Shown here: positions 20,401 through 33,800 of the stretch, in pieces
Numbering within the stretch: the stretch's first letter is position 1
Layout of the letters: every line of letters begins with the position of its first letter
From: Litoditis marina
Taxonomy: Eukaryota; Nematoda; Chromadorea; Rhabditida; Rhabditidae
Assembly: GCA_964036275.1 (NCBI GenBank)
Contig: CAXIWQ010000246.1
Span: 1 to 64,000 of the forward strand
Direction of reading: 5' to 3'
DNA: 64,000 nt
Position numbers and translations under genes: made by a program
The notes under the pieces: generated by a model
Databases searched by the model: none
Seen by the model: only the letters and a program-made list of their open reading frames with translations
What the model was told of the DNA's origin: nothing

Positions 20401-23400
20401 AAACGGTTATGTCAAAACTATTGACAAAGACGTTGTCTGAAAACGATGAAAACGACTTTGTCAAAACTATTGACAGAGACGTTGTCTGAAAATGGTTATG
20501 TCAAAACTATTGACAGGAACGTTGTCCAAAAACGGTTATGTCAAAACTATTGACGGGGAAGTTGTCCAAAAACGCCTATGTCAAAACTATTGACAGAGAC
20601 GTTGTCTGGAAACTATTTTGTCAAAACTATCTAAAAACGGTTATTTCAAAACTATTGACAGAGACGTTGTCCAAAAACGGTTATGTCAATACTATTGACA
20701 GAGACGTTGTCTAGAAACGGTTATGTCAAAACTATTGACAAAGACGTTGTCTGGAAACGATTTTGTCAAAACTATTGACAGAGACGTTGTCTGAAAACGA
20801 TTTTGTCAAAACTATTGACGAGGTAGTTGTCCAAAAACGCCTATGTCAAAACTATTGACAGAGACGTTGTCTGGAAACTATTTTGTCAAAACTATTGACA
20901 GAGACGTTGTCTGAAAACGATTTTGTCAAAACTATTGACGGGGAAGTTGTCCAAAAACGCCTATGTCAAAACTATTGACAGAGACTTTGTCTGGAAACTA
21001 ATTTGTCAAAACTATTGACAGAGACGTTGTCTGAGACGTTGTCCAAAAACGGTTATGTCAATACTATTGACAGAGACGTTGTCTAGAAACGGTTATGTCA
21101 AAACTATTGACAAAGACGTTGTCTGAAAACGATGAAAACGACTTTGTCAAAACTATTGACAGAGACGTTGTCTGAAAATGGTTATGTCAAAACTATTGAC
21201 AGGGACGTTGTCCAAAAACGGTTATGTCAAAACTATTGACGGGGAAGTTGTCCAAAAACGCCTATGTCAAAACTATTGACAGAGACGTTGTCTGGAAACT
21301 ATTTTGTCAAAACTAGTGACAGAGACGTTGTCTGAAAACGATTTTGTCAAAACTATTGACGGGGTAGTTGTCCAAAAACGCCTATGTCAAAACTATTGAC
21401 AGAGACGTTGTCTGAGACGTTGTCCAAAAACGGTTATGTCAATACTATTGACAGAGACGTTGTCTAGAAACGGTTATGTCAAAACTATTGACAAAGACGT
21501 TGTCTGAAAACGATGAAAACGACTTTGTCAAAACTATTGACAGAGACGTTGTCTGAAAATGGTTATGTCAAAACTATTGACAGGGACGTTGTCCAAAAAC
21601 GGTTATGTCAAAACTATTGACGGGGAAGTTGTCCAAAAACGCCTATGTCAAAACTATTGACAGAGACGTTGTCTGGAAACTATTTTGTCAAAACTATTGA
21701 CAGAGACGTTGTCTGAAAACGATTTTGTCAAAACTATTGACGGGGTAGTTGTCCAAAAACGCCTATGTCAAAACTATTGACAGAGACGTTGTCTGGAAAC
21801 TATTTTATCAAAACTATTGACAGAGACGTTGTCTGAAAACGATTTTGTCAAAACTATTGACGGGGTAGTTGTCCAAAAACGCCTATGTCAAAACTATTGA
21901 CAGAGACGTTGTCTGGAAACTATTTTGTCAAAACTATTGACAGAGACGTTGTCTGGAAACTATTTTGTCAAAACTATTGACAGAGACGTTGTCTGAAAAC
22001 GATTTTGTCAAAACTATTGACGGGGAAGTTGTCCGAAAACGCCTATGTCAAAACTATTGACAGAGACGTTGTCTGAAAACGATTTTGTCAAAATTATCTA
22101 AAAACGGTTATGTCAAAACTATTGACAGAGACGTTGTCTGGAAATTATTTTGTCAAAACTATTGAAAGAGACGTTGTCTGAAAACGATTTTTTCGAAACT
22201 TTCTAAAAACGGTTATGTCAAAACTATTGACAGAGACGTTGTCCGAAAACGGTTATGTCAGAACTATTGACAGAGACGTTGTCTGGAAATTATTTTGTCA
22301 AAACTATTGACAGAGACGTTGTCTGAAAACGATTTTGTCAAAACTATTGACGGGGTAGTTGTCCGAAAACGCCTATGTCAAAACTATTGACAGAGACGTT
22401 GTCTGGAAACTATTTTATCAAAACTATTGACAGAGACGTTGTCTGAAAACGATTTTGTCAAAACTATTGACGGGGTAGTTGTCCAAAAACGCCTATGTCA
22501 AAACTATTGACAGAGACGTTGTCTGGAAACTATTTTGTCAAAACTATTGACAGAGACGTTGTCTGGAAACTATTTTATCAAAACTATTGACAGAGACGTT
22601 GTCTGAAAACGATTTTGTCAAAACTATTGACGGGGTAGTTGTCCAAAAACGCCTATGTCAAAACTATTGACAGAGACGTTGTCTGGAAACTATTTTGTCA
22701 AAACTATTGACAGAGACGTTGTCTGGAAACTATTTTGTCGAAACTATTGACAGAGACGTTGTCTGAAAACGATTTTGTCAAAACTATTGACGGGGAAGTT
22801 GTCCGAAAACGCCTATGTCAAAACTATTGACAGAGACGTTGTCTGAAAACGATTTTGTCAAAACTATCTAAAAACGGTTATGTCAAAACTATTGACAGAG
22901 ACGTTGTCTGGAAAATATTTTGTCAAAACTATTGACAGAGACGTTGTCTGAAAACGATTTTTTCGAAACTTTCTAAAAACGGTTATGTCAAAACTATTGA
23001 CAGAGACGTTGTCCGAAAACGGTTATGTCAAAACTATTGACAGAGAGGTTGTCCAAAAACGGTTATGTCAAAACTATTGACAAAGACGTTGTCTGGAAAC
23101 GATTTTGACAAAACTATTGACAGAGACGTTGTCTGAAAACGATTTTGTCTAAACTATCTAAAAACGGTTATTTGAAAACTATTGACAGAGACGTTGTCCA
23201 AAAACGGTTATGTCAATACTATTGACAGAGACGTTGTCTAGATACGGTTATGTCAAAACTATTGACAAAGACGTTGTCTGGAAACGATGAAAACGACTTT
23301 GTCAAAACAATTGACAGAGACGTTGTCTGAAAATGGTTATGTCAAAACTGTTGACAGGGACGTTGTCCAAAAACGGTTATGTCAAAACTATTGACGGGGA

Positions 23401-23819
23401 AGTTGTCCAAAAACACCTATGTCAAAACTATTGACAGAGACGTTGTCTGGAAACTATTTTGTCAAAACTATTGACAGAGACGTTGTCTGAAAACGATTTT
23501 GTCAAAACTATCTAAAAACGGTTATTTCAAAACTATTGACAGAGACGTTGTCCAAAAACGGTTATGTCAATACTATTGACAGAGACGTTGTCTAGAAACG
23601 GTTATGTCAAAACTATTGACAAAGACGTTGTCTGAAAACGATGAAAACGACTTTGTCAAAACTATTGACAGAGACGTTGTCTGAAAATGGTTATGTCAAA
23701 ACTATTGACAGGAACGTTGTCCAAAAACGGTTATGTCAAAACTATTGACGGGGAAGTTGTCCAAAAACGCCTATGTCAAAACTATTGACAGAGACGTTGT
23801 CTGGAAACTATTTTGTCAA
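17430..23819. repeat. Tandem 3195-bp higher-order repeat within array A (two copies)
   Basis: Copy 1 spans about 17430-20624 and copy 2 about 20625-23819. Rare marker variants recur at exactly 3195 bp: GTCTGAGACG at 18216 and 21411, the AAAATTATCT variant at 18895 and 22090, GTCTAGATACGG at 20041 and 23236. I saw one difference, ACTAGTGAC at about 21313, where copy 1 has ACTATTGAC. Confidence 0.85.
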
Positions 23820-26800
23820 AACTATTGACAGAGACGTTGTCTGAAAACGATTTTGTCAAAACTATCTAAAAACGGTTATGTCAAAACTATTGACAGGGAC
23901 GTTGTCCAAAAACGGCTATGTCAAAACTATTGACAGGGACGTTGTCCAAAAACGGTTATGTCAAAACTATTGACAGAGACGTTGTCTGGAAACTATTTTA
24001 TCAAAACTATTGACAGAGACGTTGTCTGAAAACGATTTTGTCAAAACTATCTTAAAACGGTTATGTCAAAACTATTGACAGAGACGTTGTCCGAAAACGG
24101 TTATGTCAAAACTATTGACAGAGAGGTTGTCCAAAAACGGTCATGTCAAAACTATTGACAAAGACGTTGTCTGGAAACGATTTTGTCAAAACTATTGACA
24201 GGGACGTTGTCCAAAAACGGTTATGTCAAAACTATTGGAAGGGACGTTGTCCAAAAACGGTTATGTCAAAACTATTGACAGAGACGTTGTCTGGAAATTA
24301 TTTTGTCAAAACTATTGACAGAGTCGTTGTCTGAAAACGATTTTGTCAAAACTATCTAAAAACGGTTATGTCAAAACTATTGACAGGGACGTTGTCCAAA
24401 AACGGTTATGTTAAAACTATTGACAGGGACGTTGTTCAAAAACGGTTATGTCAAAACTATTGACAGAGACGTTGTCTGGAAATTATTTTGTCAAAACTAT
24501 TGACAGAGACGTTGTCTGAAAACGATTTTTTCGAAACTTTCTAAAAACGGTTATGTCAAAACTATTGACAGAGACGTTGTCCGAAAACGGTTATGTCAAA
24601 ACTATTGACAGAGACGTTGTCTGGAAACTATTTTATCAAAACTATTGACAGAGACGTTGTCTGAAAACGATTTTGTCAAAACTATTGACGGGGTAGTTGT
24701 CCGAAAACGCCTATGTCAAAACTATTGACAGAGACGTTGTCTGGAAACTATTTTATCAAAACTATTGACAGAGACGTTGTCTGAAAACGATTTTGTCAAA
24801 ACTATTGACGGGGTAGTTGTCCAAAAACGCCTATGTCAAAACTATTGACAGAGACGTTGTCTGGAAACTATTTTGTCAAAACTATTGACAGAGACGTTGT
24901 CTGGAAACTATTTTGTCGAAACTATTGACAGAGACGTTGTCTGAAAACGATTTTGTCAAAACTATTGACGGGGAAGTTGTCCGAAAACGCCTATGTCAAA
25001 ACTATTGACAGAGACGTTGTCTGGAAACTATTTTGTCAAAACTATTGACAGAGACGTTGTCTGAAAACGATTTTGTCAAACTATCTAAAAACGGTTATGT
25101 CAAAACTATTGACAGAGACGTTGTCTGGAAATTATTTTGTCAAAACTATTGACAGAGACGTTGTCTGAAAACGATTTTTTCGAAACTTTCTAAAAACGGT
25201 TATGTCAAAACTATTGACAGAGACGTTGTCCGAAAACGGTTATGTCAAAACTATTGACAGAGAGGTTGTCCAAAAACGGTTATGTCAAAACTATTGACAA
25301 AGACGTTGTCTGGAAACGATTTTGACAAAACTATTGACAGAGACGTTGTCTGAAAACGATTTTGTCTAAACTATCTAAAAACGGTTATTTGAAAACTATT
25401 GACAGAGACGTTGTCCAAAAACGGTTATGTCAATACTATTGACAGAGACGTTGTCTAGAAACGGTTATGTCAAAACTATTGACAAAGACGTTGTCTGGAA
25501 ACGATTTTGTCAAAACTATTGACAGAGACGTTGTCTGAAAACGATTTTGTCAAAACTATTGACGAGGTAGTTGTCCAAAAACGCCTATGTCAAAACTATT
25601 GACAGGGACGTTGTCCAAAAACGGTTATGTCAAAACTATTGACAGAGACGTTGTCTGGAAACTATTTTATCAAAACTATTGACAGAGACGTTGTCTGAAA
25701 ACGATTTTGTCAAAACTATCTTAAAACGGTTATGTCAAAACTATTGACAGAGACGTTGTCCGAAAACGGTTATGTCAAAACTATTGACAGAGAGGTTGTC
25801 CAAAAACGGTCATGTCAAAACTATTGACAAAGACGTTGTCTGGAAACGATTTTGTCAAAACTATTGACAGGGACGTTGTCCAAAAACGGTTATGTCAAAA
25901 CTATTGGAAGGGACGTTGTCCAAAAACGGTTATGTCAAAACTATTGACAGAGAGGTTGTCCAAAAACGGTCATGTCAAAACTATTGACAGAGACGTTGTC
26001 CGAAAACGGTTATGTCAAAACTATTGACAGAGACGTTGTCTGGAAATTATTTTGTCAAAACTATTGACAGAGACGTTGTTCAAAAACGGTTATGTCAAAA
26101 CTATTGACAGAGACGTTGTCTGGAAATTATTTTGTCAAAACTATTGACAGAGACGTTGTCTGAAAACGATTTTGTCAAAACTATTGACGGGGTAGTTGTC
26201 CAAAAACGCCTATGTCAAAACTATTGACAGAGACGTTGTCTGGAAACTATTTTATCAAAACTATTGACAGAGACGTTGTCTGAAAACGATTTTGTCAAAA
26301 CTATTGACGGGGTAGTTGTCCAAAAACGCCTATGTCAAAACTATTGACAGAGACGTTGTCTGGAAACTATTTTATTAAAACTATTGACAGAGACGTTGTC
26401 TGAAAACGATTTTGTCAAAACTATTGACGGGGTAGTTGTCCAAAAACGCCTATGTCAAAACTATTGACAGAGACGTTGTCTGGAAACTATTTTGTCAAAA
26501 CTATTGACAGAGACGTTGTCTGGAAACTATTTTGTCAAAACTATTGACAGAGACGTTGTCTGAAAACGATTTTGTCAAAACTATTGACGGGGAAGTTGTC
26601 CGAAAACGCCTATGTCAAAACTATTGACAGAGACGTTGTCTGAAAACGATTTTGTCGAAATTATCTAAAAACGGTTATGTCAAAACTATTGACAGAGATG
26701 TTGTCTGGAAATTATTTTGTCAAAACTATTGAAAGAGACGTTGTCTGAAAACGATTTTTTCGAAACTTTCTAAAAACGGTTATGTCAAAACTATTGACAG

Positions 26801-29040
26801 AGACGTTGTCCGAAAACGGTTATGTCAAAACTATTGACAGAGACGTTGTCTGGAAATTATTTTGTCAAAACTATTGACAGAGACGTTGTCTGAAAACGAT
26901 TTTGTCAAAACTATTGACGGGGTAGTTGTCCGAAAACGCCTATGTCAAAACTATTGACAGAGACGTTGTCTGGAAACTATTTTATCAAAACTATTGACAG
27001 AGACGTTGTCTGAAAACGATTTTGTCAAAACTATTGACGGGGTAGTTGTCCAAAAACGCCTATGTCAAAACTATTGACAGAGACGTTGTCTGGAAACTAT
27101 TTTGTCAAAACTATTGACAGAGACGTTGTCTGGAAACTATTTCGTCGAAACTATTGACAGAGACGTTGTCTGAAAACGATTTTGTCAAAACTATTGACGG
27201 GGAAGTTGTCCGAAAACGCCTATGTCAAAACTAATGACAGAGACGTTGCTGGAAACTATTTTGTCAAAACTATTGACAGAGACGTTGTCTGAAAACGATT
27301 TTGTCAAAACTATCTAAAAACGGTTATGTCAAAACTATTGACAGAGACGTTGTCTGGAAATTATTTTGTCAAAACTATTGACAGAGACGTTGTCTGAAAA
27401 CGATTTTTTCGAAACTTTCTAAAAACGGTTATGTCAAAACTATTGACAGAGACGTTGTCCGAAAACGGTTATGTCAAAACTATTGACAGAGAGGTTGTCC
27501 AAAAACGGTTATGTCGAAATTATCTAAAAACGGTTATGTCAAAACTATTGACAGAGATGTTGTCTGGAAATTATTTTGTCAAAACTATTGAAAGAGACGT
27601 TGTCTGAAAACGATTTTTTCGAAACTTTCTAAAAACGGTTATGTCAAAACTATTGACAGAGACGTTGTCCGAAAACGGTTATGTCAAAACTATTGACAGA
27701 GACGTTGTCTGGAAATTATTTTGTCAAAACTATTGACAGAGACGTTGTCTGAAAACGATTTTGTCAAAACTATTGACGGGGTAGTTGTCCGAAAACGCCT
27801 ATGTCAAAACTATTGACAGAGACGTTGTCTGGAAACTATTTTATCAAAACTATTGACAGAGACGTTGTCTGAAAACGATTTTGTCAAAACTATTGACGGG
27901 GTAGTTGTCCAAAAACGCCTATGTCAAAACTATTGACAGAGACGTTGTCTGGAAACTATTTTGTCAAAACTATTGACAGAGACGTTGTCTGGAAACTATT
28001 TTGTCGAAACTATTGACAGAGACGTTGTCTGAAAACGATTTTGTCAAAACTATTGACGGGGAAGTTGTCCGAAAACGCCTATGTCAAAACTAATGACAGA
28101 GACGTTGTCTGGAAACTATTTTGTCAAAACTATTGACAGAGACGTTGTCTGAAAACGATTTTGTCAAAACTATCTAAAAACGGTTATGTCAAAACTATTG
28201 ACAGAGACGTTGTCTGGAAATTATTTTGTCAAAACTATTGACAGAGACGTTGTCTGAAAACGATTTTTTCGAAACTTTCTAAAAACGGTTATGTCAAAAC
28301 TATTGACAGAGACGTTGTCCGAAAACGGTTATGTCAAAACTATTGACAGAGAGGTTGTCCAAAAACGGTTATGTCAAAACTATTGACAAAGACGTTGTCT
28401 GGAAACGATTTTGACAAAACTATTGACAGAGACGTTGTCTGAAAACGATTTTGTCTAAACTATCTAAAAACGGTTATTTGAAAACTATTGACAGAGACGT
28501 TGTCCAAAAACGGTTATGTCAATACTATTGACAGAGACGTTGTCTAGAAACGGTTATGTCAAAACTATTGACAAAGACGTTGTCTGGAAACGATTTTGTC
28601 AAAACTATTGACAGAGACGTTGTCTGAAAACGATTTTGTCAAAACTATTGACGAGGTAGTTGTCCAAAAACGCCTATGTCAAAACTATTGACAGGGACGT
28701 TGTCCAAAAACGGTTATGTCAAAACTATTGACAGAGACGTTGTCTGGAAACTATTTTATCAAAACTATTGACAGAGACGTTGTCTGAAAACGATTTTGTC
28801 AAAACTATCTTAAAACGGTTATGTCAAAACTATTGACAGAGACGTTGTCCGAAAACGGTTATGTCAAAACTATTGACAGAGAGGTTGTCCAAAAACGGTC
28901 ATGTCAAAACTATTGACAAAGACGTTGTCTGGAAACGATTTTGTCAAAACTATTGACAGGGACGTTGTCCAAAAACGGTTATGTCAAAACTATTGGAAGG
29001 GACGTTGTCCAAAAACGGTTATGTCAAAACTATTGACAGA

Positions 29041-30880
29041 GACGTTGTCTGGAAATTATTTTGTCAAAACTATTGACAGAGTCGTTGTCTGAAAACGATT
29101 TTGTCAAAACTATCTAAAAACGGTTATGTCAAAACTATTGACAGGGACGTTGTCCAAAAACGGTTATGTTAAAACTATTGACAGGGACGTTGTTCAAAAA
29201 CGGTTATGTCAAAACTATTGACAGAGACGTTGTCTGGAAATTATTTTGTCAAAACTATTGACAGAGACGTTGTCTGAAAACGATTTTGTCAAAACTATTG
29301 ACGGGGTAGTTGTCCAAAAACGCCTATGTCAAAACTATTGACAGAGACGTTGTCTGGGAACTATTTTATCAAAACTATTGACAGAGACGTTGTCTGAAAA
29401 CGATTTTGTCAAAACTATTGACGGGGTAGTTGTCCAAAAACGCCTATGTCAAAACTATTGACAGAGACGTTGTCTGGAAACTATTTTGTCAAAACTATTG
29501 ACAGAGACGTTGTCTGGAAACTATTTTGTCAAAACTATTGACAGAGACGTTGTCTGAAAACGATTTTGTCAAAACTATTGACGGGGAAGTTGTCCGAAAA
29601 CGCCTATGTCAAAACTATTGACAGAGACGTTGTCTGAAAACGATTTTGTCAAAATTATCTAAAAACGGTTATGTCAAAACTATTGACAGAGACGTTGTCT
29701 GGAAATTATTTTGTCAAAACTATTGAAAGAGACGTTGTCTGAAAACGATTTTTTCGAAACTTTCTAAAAACGGTTATGTCAAAACTATTGACAGAGACGT
29801 TGTCCGAAAACGGTTATGTCAAAACTATTGACAGAGACGTTGTCTGGAAATTATTTTGTCAAAACTATTGACAGAGACGTTGTCTGAAAACGATTTTGTC
29901 AAAACTATTGACGGGGTAGTTGTCCAAAAACGCCTATGTCAAAACTATTGACAGAGACGTTGTCTGGAAACTATTTTATCAAAACTATTGACAGAGACGT
30001 TGTCTGAAAACGATTTTGTCAAAACTATTGACGGGGTAGTTGTCCAAAAACGCCTATGTCAAAACTATTGACAGAGACGTTGTCTGGAAACTATTTTGTC
30101 AAAACTATTGACAGAGACGTTGTCTGGAAACTATTTTGTCAAAACTATTGACAGAGACGTTGTCTGAAAACGATTTTGTCAAAACTATTGACGGGGAAGT
30201 TGTCCGAAAACGCCTATGTCAAAACTATTGACAGAGACGTTGTCTGAAAACGATTTTGTCAAAATTATCTAAAAACGGTTATGTCAAAACTATTGACAGA
30301 GACGTTGTCTGGAAATTATTTTGTCAAAACTATTGAAAGAGACGTTGTCTGAAAACGATTTTTTCGAAACTTTCTAAAAACGGTTATGTCAAAACTATTG
30401 ACAGAGACGTTGTCCGAAAACGGTTATGTCAGACCTATTGACAGAGACGTTGTCTGGAAATTATTTTGTCAAAACTATTGACAGAGACGTTGTCTGAAAA
30501 CGATTTTGTCAAAACTATTGACGGGGTAGTTGTCCAAAAACGCCTATGTCAAAACTATTGACAGAGACGTTGTCTGGAAACTATTTTATCAAAACTATTG
30601 ACAGAGACGTTGTCTGAAAACGATTTTGTCAAAACTATTGACGGGGTAGTTGTCCAAAAACGCCTATGTCAAAACTATTGACAGAGACGTTGTCTGGAAA
30701 CTATTTTGTCAAAACTATTGACAGAGACGTTGTCTGGAAACTATTTTGTCAAAACTATTGACAGAGACGTTGTCTGAAAACGATTTTGTCAAAACTATTG
30801 ACGGGGAAGTTGTCCGAAAACGCCTATGTCAAAACTATTGACAGAGACGTTGTCTGAAAACGATTTTGTCAAAATTATCT
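29041..30880. repeat. Run of 610-bp higher-order repeats in array A
   Basis: The marker AAAATTATCT lies at 29651, 30261 and 30871, exactly 610 bp apart. 610 equals fourteen 40-bp plus two 25-bp units. The same spacing recurs at 32356/32966/33576, 35351/35961, 43250/43860 and 45635/46245. Confidence 0.85.
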
Positions 30881-33800
30881 AAAAACGGTTATGTCAAAAC
30901 TATTGACAGAGACGTTGTCTGGAAATTATTTTGTCAAAACTATTGAAAGAGACGTTGTCTGAAAACGATTTTTTCGAAACTTTCTAAAAACGGTTATGTC
31001 AAAACTATTGACAGAGACGTTGTCCGAAAACGGTTATGTCAAAACTATTGACAGAGAGGTTGTCCAAAAACGGTTATGTCAAAACTATTGACAAAGACGT
31101 TGTCTGGAAACGATTTTGACAAAACTATTGACAGAGACGTTGTCTGAAAACGATTTTGTCTAAACTATCTAAAAACGGTTATTTGAAAACTATTGACAGA
31201 GACGTTGTCCAAAAACGGTTATGTCAATACTATTGACAGAGACGTTGTCTAGAAACGGTTATGTCAAAACTATTGACAAAGACGTTGTCTGGAAACGATT
31301 TTGTCAAAACTATTGACAGAGACGTTGTCTGAAAACGATTTTGTCAAAACTATTGACGAGGTAGTTGTCCAAAAACGCCTATGTCAAAACTATTGACAGG
31401 GACGTTGTCCAAAAACGGTTATGTCAAAACTATTGACAGAGACGTTGTCTGGAAACTATTTTATCAAAACTATTGACAGAGACGTTGTCTGAAAACGATT
31501 TTGTCAAAACTATCTTAAAACGGTTATGTCAAAACTATTGACAGAGACGTTGTCCGAAAACGGTTATGTCAAAACTATTGACAGAGAGGTTGTCCAAAAA
31601 CGGTCATGTCAAAACTATTGACAAAGACGTTGTCTGGAAACGATTTTGTCAAAACTATTGACAGGGACGTTGTCCAAAAACGGTTATGTCAAAACTATTG
31701 GAAGGGACGTTGTCCAAAAACGGTTATGTCAAAACTATTGACAGAGACGTTGTCTGGAAATTATTTTGTCAAAACTATTGACAGAGTCGTTGTCTGAAAA
31801 CGATTTTGTCAAAACTATCTAAAAACGGTTATGTCAAAACTATTGACAGGGACGTTGTCCAAAAACGGTTATGTTAAAACTATTGACAGGGACGTTGTTC
31901 AAAAACGGTTATGTCAAAACTATTGACAGAGACGTTGTCTGGAAATTATTTTGTCAAAACTATTGACAGAGACGTTGTCTGAAAACGATTTTGTCAAAAC
32001 TATTGACGGGGTAGTTGTCCAAAAACGCCTATGTCAAAACTATTGACAGAGACGTTGTCTGGGAACTATTTTATCAAAACTATTGACAGAGACGTTGTCT
32101 GAAAACGATTTTGTCAAAACTATTGACGGGGTAGTTGTCCAAAAACGCCTATGTCAAAACTATTGACAGAGACGTTGTCTGGAAACTATTTTGTCAAAAC
32201 TATTGACAGAGACGTTGTCTGGAAACTATTTTGTCAAAACTATTGACAGAGACGTTGTCTGAAAACGATTTTGTCAAAACTATTGACGGGGAAGTTGTCC
32301 GAAAACGCCTATGTCAAAACTATTGACAGAGACGTTGTCTGAAAACGATTTTGTCAAAATTATCTAAAAACGGTTATGTCAAAACTATTGACAGAGACGT
32401 TGTCTGGAAATTATTTTGTCAAAACTATTGAAAGAGACGTTGTCTGAAAACGATTTTTTCGAAACTTTCTAAAAACGGTTATGTCAAAACTATTGACAGA
32501 GACGTTGTCCGAAAACGGTTATGTCAAAACTATTGACAGAGACGTTGTCTGGAAATTATTTTGTCAAAACTATTGACAGAGACGTTGTCTGAAAACGATT
32601 TTGTCAAAACTATTGACGGGGTAGTTGTCCAAAAACGCCTATGTCAAAACTATTGACAGAGACGTTGTCTGGAAACTATTTTATCAAAACTATTGACAGA
32701 GACGTTGTCTGAAAACGATTTTGTCAAAACTATTGACGGGGTAGTTGTCCAAAAACGCCTATGTCAAAACTATTGACAGAGACGTTGTCTGGAAACTATT
32801 TTGTCAAAACTATTGACAGAGACGTTGTCTGGAAACTATTTTGTCAAAACTATTGACAGAGACGTTGTCTGAAAACGATTTTGTCAAAACTATTGACGGG
32901 GAAGTTGTCCGAAAACGCCTATGTCAAAACTATTGACAGAGACGTTGTCTGAAAACGATTTTGTCAAAATTATCTAAAAACGGTTATGTCAAAACTATTG
33001 ACAGAGACGTTGTCTGGAAATTATTTTGTCAAAACTATTGAAAGAGACGTTGTCTGAAAACGATTTTTTCGAAACTTTCTAAAAACGGTTATGTCAAAAC
33101 TATTGACAGAGACGTTGTCCGAAAACGGTTATGTCAGACCTATTGACAGAGACGTTGTCTGGAAATTATTTTGTCAAAACTATTGACAGAGACGTTGTCT
33201 GAAAACGATTTTGTCAAAACTATTGACGGGGTAGTTGTCCAAAAACGCCTATGTCAAAACTATTGACAGAGACGTTGTCTGGAAACTATTTTATCAAAAC
33301 TATTGACAGAGACGTTGTCTGAAAACGATTTTGTCAAAACTATTGACGGGGTAGTTGTCCAAAAACGCCTATGTCAAAACTATTGACAGAGACGTTGTCT
33401 GGAAACTATTTTGTCAAAACTATTGACAGAGACGTTGTCTGGAAACTATTTTGTCAAAACTATTGACAGAGACGTTGTCTGAAAACGATTTTGTCAAAAC
33501 TATTGACGGGGAAGTTGTCCGAAAACGCCTATGTCAAAACTATTGACAGAGACGTTGTCTGAAAACGATTTTGTCAAAATTATCTAAAAACGGTTATGTC
33601 AAAACTATTGACAGAGACGTTGTCTGGAAATTATTTTGTCAAAACTATTGAAAGAGACGTTGTCTGAAAACGATTTTTTCGAAACTTTCTAAAAACGGTT
33701 ATGTCAAAACTATTGACAGAGACGTTGTCCGAAAACGGTTATGTCAAAACTATTGACAGAGAGGTTGTCCAAAAACGGTTATGTCAAAACTATTGACAAA